64,000 nt of DNA from Robiginitomaculum_A sp036478535 (GTDB taxonomy: Bacteria; Pseudomonadota; Alphaproteobacteria; Caulobacterales; Maricaulaceae): assembly GCA_965224735.1 (NCBI GenBank), contig OZ245059.1, positions 496,001 to 560,000 on the forward strand, in the 5' to 3' direction. The notes below the pieces were generated by a model. It was not told the DNA's origin. It saw nothing but the letters and a program-made list of their open reading frames with translations, and did no database searches. Each line of letters begins with the position of its first letter. Position 1 is the first letter of the stretch. Made by a program: the position numbers and the translations under genes. Below are positions 1-8,277 of the stretch, piece after piece.

Positions 1-1361
1 TCTTCTAGTGTAACGCGTACGCCGTTGACTGTGTTAACGTCGCGAATAGATTGGCCGAGTATTTTATCGCCGTTCTTGAAAGCAGCTTGATATTCGGCAA
101 TAACGCGTTCAACTACGCCGTATTTTTCCTCATCAGCACAAAATGGAGACATGGTAGGACTACCCCATGTTTTGGGTAAGTCTTTACGCAAATCAGCCAT
201 AGTTTTATCGGGTGCGCGGTCCAACATTTGCAAAACGGCAATAGCGGAGAGAATGCCATCATCATACCCCCTGCCAATGGGTTTATTAAAGAAATAATGT
301 CCAGATTTTTCAAACCCAACAAGTGCGCCGATTTCTTTGGAACGGCGTTTTATATATGAATGTCCAGTTTTCCAATAATCGGTCTTAGCGCCGTTATTGA
401 TTAGAACTGGATCGGTCGCATAAAGCCCCGTTGATTTTACATCAGCAACGAACTGTGCGTTTTTAAACTTAGCAGAAAGATCCCGCGCGAGCATAACGCC
501 AACCTTATCGGCAAATATTTCTTCGCCCTCATTATCAACAATACCGCAACGATCCCCATCACCATCAAACCCTACGGCTAGATCCGCTTTGTGCTCTAGC
601 ACCGCGTCGCGCATAGCATGAAGCATTTTCATATCTTCAGGGTTTGGATTATAATTGGGGAAATTATGGTCAAGTTCACATTGCACGGGAATGACCTCCA
701 CGCCAATTTTCTCTAGCACTTGCGGCGCAAATGCACCTGCCGTTCCATTACCGCATGCAGCAACAACGCGCAATTTGCGTTTAATCTTAATGCCTTGGGC
801 AAGGTCGCGAATATAAAGCTCTGCCATGTCCCCAATTTTTTGATACCCCCCACCCGATCGGCTCTTTGCTAAGCCCCCAAGCGCAATTTCTTTCAGGCGG
901 ATCATTTCATCTGGACCAAAGGTGAGCGGGCGATCGACTCCCATTTTCACGCCTGTCCAGCCATTAATGTTGTGTGATGCCGTGACCATAGCAACGCACG
1001 GTACATCAAGCGCAAATTGAGCAAAATAAGCCGTTGGCGAGAGTGCGAGGCCAATATCCATAACTTCAATCCCAGCGCTCATAAGACCGACAATCAGCGC
1101 CTGTTTGATAGACAAAGAATAAGAACGATAATCATGACCAACAACGATTTGTGGCTTTTTACCAAGTTCATGAATAAGCGTGCCTAATGATGCGCCCAAG
1201 ACCTGTATGCCATAAAGATTAATTTCGGAGGGTTTGTTGCTGTCAGGATGACCAAACCACCACCGCGCGTCATATTCGCGAAACCCAGTCGGTTTAATCA
1301 AGGCATAATTTTCATAGGCCGCCGTATTCTCTTTTAAATCAGTTCTTGGTTTCATGCTCAT
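1..1361 (-). CDS. Phosphomannomutase/phosphoglucomutase, C-terminus cut by window edge
   Basis: The reading frame is open from about 1361 down to base 1, so the C-terminus lies outside the window. The translation shows the alpha-D-phosphohexomutase layout: a phosphoserine loop TASHN near residue 129 (usually TGSHNP; the S is kept, the G and P are not), then the metal-binding loop DGDGDR near residue 270, then a sugar-binding GFEKSGHYFF segment. Enzymes of this family interconvert mannose-6-P and mannose-1-P, or the glucose forms, in the cytoplasm and feed surface polysaccharide synthesis; substrate cannot be decided here. Possible ATG starts end at 1373, 1361 and 1355. I prefer 1361 because an AGGA lies about 12 bases upstream, whereas it abuts the 1373 start. 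Family confidence is high; the start is uncertain. Confidence 0.9.
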   Translation of the reverse strand, partial: MSMKPRTDLKENTAAYENYALIKPTGFREYDARWWFGHPDSNKPSEINLYGIQVLGASLGTLIHELGKKPQIVVGHDYRSYSLSIKQALIVGLMSAGIEVMDIGLALSPTAYFAQFALDVPCVAMVTASHNINGWTGVKMGVDRPLTFGPDEMIRLKEIALGGLAKSRSGGGYQKIGDMAELYIRDLAQGIKIKRKLRVVAACGNGTAGAFAPQVLEKIGVEVIPVQCELDHNFPNYNPNPEDMKMLHAMRDAVLEHKADLAVGFDGDGDRCGIVDNEGEEIFADKVGVMLARDLSAKFKNAQFVADVKSTGLYATDPVLINNGAKTDYWKTGHSYIKRRSKEIGALVGFEKSGHYFFNKPIGRGYDDGILSAIAVLQMLDRAPDKTMADLRKDLPKTWGSPTMSPFCADEEKYGVVERVIAEYQAAFKNGDKILGQSIRDVNTVNGVRVTLE

Positions 1362-1482
1362 GGCCTTTTTCATTCCTACCCACATTATGCGCCTTTTAAC
1401 CATATTCAAGTTAATCATTCATAATTTTTGTTGGCAGATATAAGTAAATCTACTAGCGTGAACATAATTAAGGAGACTGGTC

Positions 1483-1578
1483 ATGTTAAATCTACAGATT
1501 ATAAAAACCATTGGTGTTTTAACGCTTATTCTATCCTTTACTCCGCGTTTTAAACGCAGCGCAAGCGTACACCCATAA
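1483..1578 (+). CDS. Small hydrophobic ORF upstream of lysA, possible decayed LptM-like lipopeptide
   Basis: A 31-residue frame begins with ATG 8 bases after a strong AAGGAGA ribosome site and ends 27 bases before lysA. The N-terminus (MLNLQIIKTIGVLTLILSFT) looks like a signal or membrane segment. In many proteobacteria a very small lipoprotein (LptM/YifL) is encoded directly upstream of lysA, with a lipobox cysteine followed by Gly-Leu-Lys. Here the equivalent spot reads PRFKRS, so the cysteine is missing. Either this is a diverged or broken lptM, or just a leader ORF. The position and the ribosome site are seen directly; the LptM link is inference. Confidence 0.35.
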   Translation: MLNLQIIKTIGVLTLILSFTPRFKRSASVHP

Positions 1579-1605
1579 ATAACCATCTGATAAGGTTAGG
1601 TATTC

Positions 1606-2871
1606 ATGAACCATTTTCAATACAAGAACGGCGAATTGTGCGCCGAAAATATTCCTCTTGCGCAAATCGCTCGCGAAGTTGGCACGCCCGTTTATGTCTA
1701 TAGTGCAGCTACATTTACGCGGCATTTTAAAGTGTTTGAAGATGCGGCTAAAGATCTTGATCATTTCATTGCTTACTCGGTCAAAGCCAATTCCAATCTT
1801 GCCGTTTTAACCCTGCTGGCCAAGCTTGGCGCTGGCGCTGATGTGGTGAGTGGCGGTGAATTAGAACGGGCGCTTCGCGCTGGCATTGACCCGCAAAAAA
1901 TTGTTTTCTCTGGCGTTGGTAAAAGCAAAGATGAAATGCGCGCCGCTCTTAAAGCTGGTATTTTACAGTTTAATGTCGAGAGCTTGCCCGAGCTTTTGGC
2001 GCTAAGTAGTGTGGCCATCGAGATGGGAAAAGTCGCGCCTGTAGCGCTGCGTATTAACCCCGACGTTGATGCGGGCGGGCATGAAAAAATATCAACAGGG
2101 AAAGCCGAGAATAAATTTGGTGTCGACATAAGGCTGGCGGAGGAAGCCTATAACACTATTCGCGATCTTCCAGGCGTTACAACACAAAGCGTCGATATGC
2201 ATATTGGTAGCCAGATAGACAGTCTTGCCCCGTTCGAGAAGGCCATTGATAAAATTCTAAAATTAATCAAAAAATTACGCGCCAATGGGCACGATATCCA
2301 AACCTATGATTTGGGCGGCGGTCTTGGCATTACGTATGACGATACAAATGATGCTCCGCCATTACCTGCGGCTTATGGCCAAATGGTCACCGAAAAATTT
2401 AAAGGCCAAAACCTAAAAGCCATTTTTGAACCAGGCCGTTCGATTGCTGGTAATGCTGGCATACTCCTCACGAAAGTGCGTTATATAAAATCAGGCGGCG
2501 CGCGCACATTTGTAATTTTAGACGCTGCTATGAATGACTTCATCCGCCCCGCGCTTTACAGCGCTCACCACGATATTGATCCCGTGGTAATCAATAAATC
2601 TACCAGTGAGTATATTGATTGCGACATAGTAGGCCCCGTATGCGAAACGGGCGACACCTTCGCCGTGCTGCGCTCTATGCCAAAAATGAGCGAAGGCGAC
2701 CTTGTTGCGATCCGTTCTGCGGGCGCATATGGCGCTGTGCAAGCGTGCGAGTATAACACCCGCCCCCTTGTCCCCGAAGTTATCGTCAGCGGCAACAAGT
2801 TTGAAATCATCCGCAAACGTCCAAGCATTGAAGATATGCTCAAAGCAGAGCGCGTACCAGATTGGATTTAA
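1606..2871 (+). CDS. lysA: Diaminopimelate decarboxylase
   Basis: This PLP enzyme of the alanine-racemase/ornithine-decarboxylase fold III group converts meso-diaminopimelate to L-lysine, the last step of lysine synthesis. The 421-residue length is normal. The PLP lysine is Lys60 in AYSVKAN; HIGSQI, the glycine-rich GGGLGI phosphate loop, EPGRS and the catalytic-site GPVCETGD follow in family order. The ATG has a GGTTAGG site 6-12 bases upstream. The last codons and stop form the first unit of a threefold 13-bp duplication that runs into the intergenic region. A small ORF precedes it, as is common for lysA in proteobacteria. Confidence 0.97.
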   Translation: MNHFQYKNGELCAENIPLAQIAREVGTPVYVYSAATFTRHFKVFEDAAKDLDHFIAYSVKANSNLAVLTLLAKLGAGADVVSGGELERALRAGIDPQKIVFSGVGKSKDEMRAALKAGILQFNVESLPELLALSSVAIEMGKVAPVALRINPDVDAGGHEKISTGKAENKFGVDIRLAEEAYNTIRDLPGVTTQSVDMHIGSQIDSLAPFEKAIDKILKLIKKLRANGHDIQTYDLGGGLGITYDDTNDAPPLPAAYGQMVTEKFKGQNLKAIFEPGRSIAGNAGILLTKVRYIKSGGARTFVILDAAMNDFIRPALYSAHHDIDPVVINKSTSEYIDCDIVGPVCETGDTFAVLRSMPKMSEGDLVAIRSAGAYGAVQACEYNTRPLVPEVIVSGNKFEIIRKRPSIEDMLKAERVPDWI

Positions 2872-2900
2872 AGGTTGGATTTAAGGGTTGAATTTAGAGG
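2862..2900. repeat. Three 13-bp tandem units across the lysA stop
   Basis: TTGGATTTAAAGG, TTGGATTTAAGGG and TTGAATTTAGAGG follow one another without gaps. The first contains the last two lysA codons and the TAA. It looks like a local duplication at the gene end that has since diverged. Confidence 0.75.
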
Positions 2901-3052
2901 CTATACCTTGAACGGCAGCATTGTTATGGTAGGTTTATAAAACAGGGGAACGGCGTATCTGTCACCCCAATGCTTTGCTCCAGTCAAACAAAAAGCGCAC
3001 TTATCTGGACACGGCAAGAACAATTGCAACCATAAAATAGCAGGCACGCCGC

Positions 3053-4150
3053 ATGAAAATTACTGGATTTAGACTTGCCAAACTTTGTGTGCCTTTGGTA
3101 ACGCCGTTCAAAACGGCCCTGCGTACGGTCACAAAAATAGACGATATTATCCTGCTCATAGAAACGGATACGGGCAATATCGGCTATGGCGAAGCGCCTG
3201 CAACGGCGGTGATAACGGGCGACACGCACGGATCTATAATCGATGCATTGCGTGTGCATATCATGCCCGCACTTATGGGTATGGAGGTGGGTAATATTGA
3301 CGCCATGACAACGGCCATTCAAAGCGCGATTGTGCATAATACCAATGCCAAGGCGGCGGCTGAAATTGCCGTTTATGATCTGCAGGCACAAGCGCAAAAC
3401 AAGCCGCTTTATAAGCTATTAGGCGGTGGTAAAAAGCGCCTATCCACTGACCTCACGATTAGCGTAGGCAGCATAGATAAAATGGTCTCCGACAGCCTGC
3501 TTGCCCTTCAGCAAGGATATAAAACTTTAAAAATAAAAGTCGGAAAAGATATCGAAATGGACATAAAACGCATCAAAGCTATCTTCAAACAAACAAACGG
3601 AAAAGCCAAACTTATACTCGATGCCAACCAAGGTTGGAGCGCAAAAAACACCGTCAATGCTATACAAAAATTGGAAAACGCTGGCGTTAAGCTTGACCTA
3701 GTTGAGCAGCCAGTCAAGGCCGATGACATTGACGGTATGGACTTTGTCACCAAAGGCGTCAACACGCCCGTCATGGCGGATGAGAGCGCTTTTAATGCCG
3801 CGCAAGTGACAGAGCTTTTACAGCGAGGCGCTTGCGATATTATTAATATAAAACTGATGAAAACTGGCGGTATTTCTAACGCAATTGAAATTGCAAATAT
3901 CGCAAAAAGTTACGGCGCACAATGCATGATTGGCTGCATGCTAGAAACGTCTATCAGCGTCTCAGCCGCCGCACATTTTGCCGTCTCGCGAAGCGATATC
4001 ATTACGCGCATAGATCTAGACGGCCCTGCATTGGGTACATTCGACCCAGTAGAGGGCGGAGCAACTTTTGACGGCCCTGACATTATCCTTGGAGATGAGC
4101 CAGGACTAGGCATAAAATTCATAAAGGGTTTGCAATTCATAGACGGATAA
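3053..4150 (+). CDS. Dipeptide epimerase (L-Ala-D/L-Glu epimerase type), enolase superfamily
   Basis: A 365-residue member of the muconate-lactonizing-enzyme subgroup of the enolase superfamily. All expected active-site residues are visible: the base pair Lys160 and Lys162 in LKIKVG, metal ligands Asp190 (LILDANQGW), Glu218 (VEQP) and Asp243 (MADES), and the second base Lys267 in NIKLMKTGG. This set matches L-Ala-D/L-Glu epimerases, which recycle murein peptide by epimerising the Glu alpha carbon so that the dipeptide can be cleaved. Other dipeptide specificities occur in the same family, so substrate is an inference. It lies 180 bases after lysA on the same strand and is probably transcribed separately or weakly coupled. 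Confidence 0.88.
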   Translation: MKITGFRLAKLCVPLVTPFKTALRTVTKIDDIILLIETDTGNIGYGEAPATAVITGDTHGSIIDALRVHIMPALMGMEVGNIDAMTTAIQSAIVHNTNAKAAAEIAVYDLQAQAQNKPLYKLLGGGKKRLSTDLTISVGSIDKMVSDSLLALQQGYKTLKIKVGKDIEMDIKRIKAIFKQTNGKAKLILDANQGWSAKNTVNAIQKLENAGVKLDLVEQPVKADDIDGMDFVTKGVNTPVMADESAFNAAQVTELLQRGACDIINIKLMKTGGISNAIEIANIAKSYGAQCMIGCMLETSISVSAAAHFAVSRSDIITRIDLDGPALGTFDPVEGGATFDGPDIILGDEPGLGIKFIKGLQFIDG

Positions 4151-4311
4151 AACCATGAAGAAAATACTTCAATATTTGTCAGTCCCTACCATTTTAAACC
4201 CTAACGGCCTAATTTGAACCCTTCCTTTGCAAGTTCAAAGCAAGTTCAAAAATATGCGAAGGCCAGAGGCACGGTTCGAAAACCGTGCCAGAAAACCGTA
4301 CTTACCAGAGC
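4151..4311. other. Intergenic region between convergent genes with a perfect hairpin
   Basis: The epimerase and the TonB receptor converge here. Positions 4268-4276 and 4281-4289 are exact inverted repeats (GGCACGGTT / AACCGTGCC) around a CGAA loop. There is no clear run of T on either side, so it is not a standard intrinsic terminator, although its position suits that role. The stem and loop recall a tRNA T-arm but no tRNA body is present. A 20-residue ORF from 4154 has no convincing ribosome site and is not called. Confidence 0.5.
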
Positions 4312-7300
4312 CTAAAAGTCTACAGTTGCGCCCATAAAGAATTTACGGCCAAGTGCATCATAAACCTGTGGGTATGTATTACCATTACCTGGTGCAGTAC
4401 CAGCGAGTGAGCTTAATGGCGGTTCTCTATCAAGGATATTGTTCACACCAAACCGTAAATTCACATTATCACGAAGCGCATAGCTACCTGATAAGTCAAA
4501 ATAGTTTTGTGCACCCAGGCGCGCATTTCTTTTAGAGAATTTGCCGTTAAGAGCCTCTTGTTTTGAGGCTTGAGAAACACGAACAGAGCCATAATAACGC
4601 CAAGCAAAATTTACACCGAGTTTTTCATTTGCAGTTGCCCAACGTATATTGGCTTTATGACGGTATTTAGGTGTTGGAGCTCCACAACTACCACCATAAT
4701 ATCCTACGCAATCATAAATCTCTTCTTTGCCTGATGTTGGCAAAGGCTTTGTTTCATGTTTCGTCAAGAATGTAGAAACATATTCAAAATTCAAGCTACC
4801 AAAATTATCCAAATCATATGCATAATTCGCTAAAATATCAAACCCAGTTGTCGCTAGTTCACCTGTATTGATATTCGTGGCTTTTATATACCCTGTACTA
4901 TTGGCCCATAATGTGCCGCCATTACCACGGTTGATTAAGCTACAGAAAAACTCTGCGCCTGTTTTAATACATTGTTTCATAGTCAAATTTTCAGGAACAG
5001 TACCAATAAAATCATTAACTTTGATATCAAAATAATCAAATGACACAGTTAACCCTTCAATCATATTTGGCGTTGCCACAAAACCAAGTGTGATTGTGTT
5101 TGCAGTTTCTGGCTTAAGGTCTGGATTTCCGCCAGTTAAGTTGTTGAACTGACCTGCAGGGTTATCCGCGATATTGCCATATTGAGCAGCCGTAACACCA
5201 GTATTCGCACACTGGGCAGCTGTTGCTTCTGGAGTTGGACCAGCACACGGATCATAAAGACCATTAGCACCTGAAGTTAAGTCAAACAAACCAAATGATT
5301 GTGTCTTGAACAATTCGAAAATATTTGGCGCGCGTACAGCACGCTGATAAGAACCACGGAAACGAATATCGCTTACTGGTGCGTATTCTGCTGCAATTTT
5401 ATAAGCACCAGCAGATCCTTTATCATATATTGAATGGCGATACGCAAGATCAAGGCTTAAATCTTCAATACCTGCGCGGTCTTGTACTAAAGGCAAGTTA
5501 ACCTCGGCAAAAAAATCAAATACATCTTGTTCGCCTTCGATTGGCAGTGTTGCCCCACCTTGCCCAGCACCATCATTGGATTGGTAGTTTGAATCTGGTG
5601 TATCTTTCAATTTGTCGATACGATATTCAGCACCAAACGCGATTGAAGGTGCAATGCCAGCCGTTGGAAACTTCAAACTCTCGACCGTTCCATGAACAAT
5701 ACCTTTTATTACGCCTTGTGATACACGGCCACTGCGTAACAATGGGTTTGATAGATAATTAACCGCTTCTTTTGACGGACCTGCAGAGCTCCAAATATCG
5801 TAAGGAACGCATGCAGCGTCATCATTTGTCGGATCTTCATCAATATTGACGAAACATACTGGTTTGCCTGTTTTAGGATCAGCTACGGCATAAAGTGCCT
5901 TTGCAACTTTTTTCTTAGACAAATCATTATTATAAACACTGGAACGTGAAACTGCTGAATATGATGCAGAAACATCATATGAAAAATTTGTTTCACCAAT
6001 ACCGCCTTTGAGACCGAACAGCCCTCTGAATGTGGTATTCGTTATGTCTTCATTACGGTTTCCCCCTTCAACATTACGGCGAAGAATAAGAGCAGGAGCA
6101 ATATCGTCCACGCCTAAACCATTTGCACCACATAATGTTTGACGTTGCGCATCACTAAGGAACACATTGTTACAATTAATGCCGCCATTTTCACCAGTTA
6201 CACCAAGGCCAAAGATACCAGAGGGCGCAATTTGAACATTTGTATGATTTTGCATAAACATTATTTCTGTGTATGCATTTGTATTCTCGGCAACATCATA
6301 ATTTGCGAACGCACCAAAGTTATAACGTTTATTGGGACGTTGATAGAAGTTATATGGATTGTAATTAAATGTATCTGTAGTGAAATTACGAGCCGCAATT
6401 GTACCGTCTTCTGGATTTACACGCGCCCAAACACTTCCTGTACCAAAATCATAACCATCAGTAAGATCCAATAAATTTGCAACTTGGTTGGTTGACGAAC
6501 CTCCACATGAGAAATCTTTACCATCCTTACCCGTAGTCCCAAGTGAACACTGTGAGTAATCACGATCAGCCTGCATCAATGCTTTGGTATCTTGATAGCC
6601 TGCATATGCCATTGCATGACCTTTGCCATCATTGATAGAACCGCCAAATGAAGCCGTGATATCAAATGTTTCACCGCCCCAATGACTCCCTGTTGGTACA
6701 GTAAATTGTGTAGGGTTTTTCGCAGCGTTTTCGCCTAACAATTTCGCCATTTCTTTATTCTTGTTATTGTGCTGATAAACTGAATAGTTTGAATCAATCC
6801 GTACCCCTTCAAAATCAGTATCAAGAATAAAGTTTGCAACACCAGAAATCGCATCTGAACCATAAGCAGTCGATGCACCGCCTGTTAGAATTTCAACTTT
6901 TTTAATCAATGAAGAGGGAATAAAGTTCACATCTGTAGAGGCAGCGTTTGTTGAACCATACGGTAAACGGCGTCCGTTTAACAAGACAAGATTACGATTG
7001 GAGCCTAAACCACGTAAGTCCAATGAAGACAAACCAGTTGCGCCATTAGCCAAATTAGACCCCTGCGCGCCGAATGCTTGCGGCAAAGTATTGATCATAT
7101 CTTCAACTTTTACCACACCACGTGCCTTAAATTCCAGATCAGTAACAGTCGTTACTGGGCTTGTAGAGGTAAAATTTGAATCCCTTGGTATGAGTGACCC
7201 CGTAACGACAACTTCATCGTTATTTTCCTGAGCGAAACCTGATGTAGCGGTTACGCTAACAAACGTCATTGTTAATATACTCGTTAAGAATAAGTTCTTT

Positions 7301-7317
7301 TTACTTATCGTTTTCAT
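4312..7317 (-). CDS. TonB-dependent outer-membrane receptor
   Basis: A 1001-residue receptor that would take up a large substrate across the outer membrane using TonB energy. The order is a signal peptide of about 29 residues ending SGFAQ, a VVVTGS TonB-box-like segment, a plug domain (LDLRGLGSNRNLVLLNGRR, then a VEILTGGASTAYGSDAISG segment), and a long barrel ending in a terminal phenylalanine (GATVDF). This is the large receptor group abundant in Caulobacter-like and marine bacteria; the substrate cannot be named. I chose the ATG at 7317, which has AAGGGA 8 bases upstream and gives a proper signal peptide. A TTG further upstream would add 12 unlikely residues. A 495-bp array of 15-bp repeats begins 49 bases upstream of this start. 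Confidence 0.95.
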   Translation of the reverse strand: MKTISKKNLFLTSILTMTFVSVTATSGFAQENNDEVVVTGSLIPRDSNFTSTSPVTTVTDLEFKARGVVKVEDMINTLPQAFGAQGSNLANGATGLSSLDLRGLGSNRNLVLLNGRRLPYGSTNAASTDVNFIPSSLIKKVEILTGGASTAYGSDAISGVANFILDTDFEGVRIDSNYSVYQHNNKNKEMAKLLGENAAKNPTQFTVPTGSHWGGETFDITASFGGSINDGKGHAMAYAGYQDTKALMQADRDYSQCSLGTTGKDGKDFSCGGSSTNQVANLLDLTDGYDFGTGSVWARVNPEDGTIAARNFTTDTFNYNPYNFYQRPNKRYNFGAFANYDVAENTNAYTEIMFMQNHTNVQIAPSGIFGLGVTGENGGINCNNVFLSDAQRQTLCGANGLGVDDIAPALILRRNVEGGNRNEDITNTTFRGLFGLKGGIGETNFSYDVSASYSAVSRSSVYNNDLSKKKVAKALYAVADPKTGKPVCFVNIDEDPTNDDAACVPYDIWSSAGPSKEAVNYLSNPLLRSGRVSQGVIKGIVHGTVESLKFPTAGIAPSIAFGAEYRIDKLKDTPDSNYQSNDGAGQGGATLPIEGEQDVFDFFAEVNLPLVQDRAGIEDLSLDLAYRHSIYDKGSAGAYKIAAEYAPVSDIRFRGSYQRAVRAPNIFELFKTQSFGLFDLTSGANGLYDPCAGPTPEATAAQCANTGVTAAQYGNIADNPAGQFNNLTGGNPDLKPETANTITLGFVATPNMIEGLTVSFDYFDIKVNDFIGTVPENLTMKQCIKTGAEFFCSLINRGNGGTLWANSTGYIKATNINTGELATTGFDILANYAYDLDNFGSLNFEYVSTFLTKHETKPLPTSGKEEIYDCVGYYGGSCGAPTPKYRHKANIRWATANEKLGVNFAWRYYGSVRVSQASKQEALNGKFSKRNARLGAQNYFDLSGSYALRDNVNLRFGVNNILDREPPLSSLAGTAPGNGNTYPQVYDALGRKFFMGATVDF

Positions 7318-7365
7318 TTGAAAATCCCTTAATTTAGTTAAAGGGGTTTTCAATCATAAAATCCC

Positions 7366-7860
7366 CTGATCAGTGAATGTCTGATCAGTGAATGTCTGAT
7401 CAGTGAATGTCTGATCAGTGAATGTCTGATCAGTGAATGTCTGATCAGTGAATGTCTGATCAGTGAATGTCTGATCAGTGAATGTCTGATCAGTGAATGT
7501 CTGATCAGTGAATGTCTGATCAGTGAATGTCTGATCAGTGAATGTCTGATCAGTGAATGTCTGATCAGTGAATGTCTGATCAGTGAATGTCTGATCAGTG
7601 AATGTCTGATCAGTGAATGTCTGATCAGTGAATGTCTGATCAGTGAATGTCTGATCAGTGAATGTCTGATCAGTGAATGTCTGATCAGTGAATGTCTGAT
7701 CAGTGAATGTCTGATCAGTGAATGTCTGATCAGTGAATGTCTGATCAGTGAATGTCTGATCAGTGAATGTCTGATCAGTGAATGTCTGATCAGTGAATGT
7801 CTGATCAGTGAATGTCTGATCAGTGAATGTCTGATCAGTGAATGTCTGATCAGTGAATTA
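7366..7860. repeat. 33-copy tandem array of a 15-bp unit upstream of the TonB receptor
   Basis: The unit CTGATCAGTGAATGT is repeated 33 times without interruption. The first 32 copies are identical and the last ends in TTA instead of TGT. Each unit contains the 8-bp palindrome CTGATCAG with a GATC core. The array occupies the whole promoter-proximal region of the receptor gene on the minus strand, ending 48 bases before its ATG, and lies in no plausible gene. Such homogeneous arrays change copy number by slippage and can alter promoter spacing or leader length, or can bind a protein at every unit. Neither role is shown by the sequence. Confidence 0.98.
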
Positions 7861-8277
7861 TTACGGTGTTGTAACTATTTAAAAGACTAATTCAAGGAAT
7901 AAAACCTCTTATCAAGAGATCACATTATTATTTTTTATAGTGTTGCAAAAATACACAGGTGAAATCTTAAATAACAATTTTATGTAATTAATCCACGCCC
8001 TCTAATACAGGGACCATACACTCGTAATGCTTATGATCCTACGCCCTAGCGTCACCCACATTTCTTCACCCACATTCCTTCTTTTTTAAAATAATTTGAC
8101 TATTGGGTCGAATTTATGTATATCAAGTCTAATTAGAGAGTGTAAGTAGTTAAACTTGGATGTGGCTAAAGTCTTTGCTCCTTGCCAGAGCAAAAAATTA
8201 AAGCTGGCGCATAGCGGCGAAATTAATGTTGGCTGGCTCGTGAGTGGACAAGTGGCGGAACAAGCGGAAAGAGTATT
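7861..8277. promoter_or_regulatory. 417-base AT-rich divergent intergenic region
   Basis: No gene is supported here. It separates the repeat array (left) from mccB (right) and must hold promoters for both directions unless the receptor promoter lies in the array. Visible elements are a 13-base inverted repeat CTCTTATCAAGAG at 7906-7918, which could be an operator, a slightly diverged 14-bp tandem duplication at 8052-8079 (TCACCCACAT core), and a promoter-like pair at 8096-8124. None is proven. Confidence 0.5.
8096..8124 (+). promoter_or_regulatory. Candidate sigma-70-type promoter for the mccB-mccA-ivd operon
   Basis: TTGACT at 8096-8101 is followed after 17 bases by TATATC at 8119-8124, a close fit to the -35/-10 consensus with ideal spacing. 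It reads towards mccB, whose start is about 150 bases downstream, leaving a longish leader. This is a pattern match only. Confidence 0.4.

Noticed and set aside
4268..4289. T-arm-like hairpin GGTTCGAAAACC suggesting a tRNA
   Set aside because: No acceptor, D or anticodon arm can be drawn around it; it is just an inverted repeat between convergent genes.
7366..7860. CRISPR array
   Set aside because: Units are contiguous 15-mers without spacers, and no cas gene is present.
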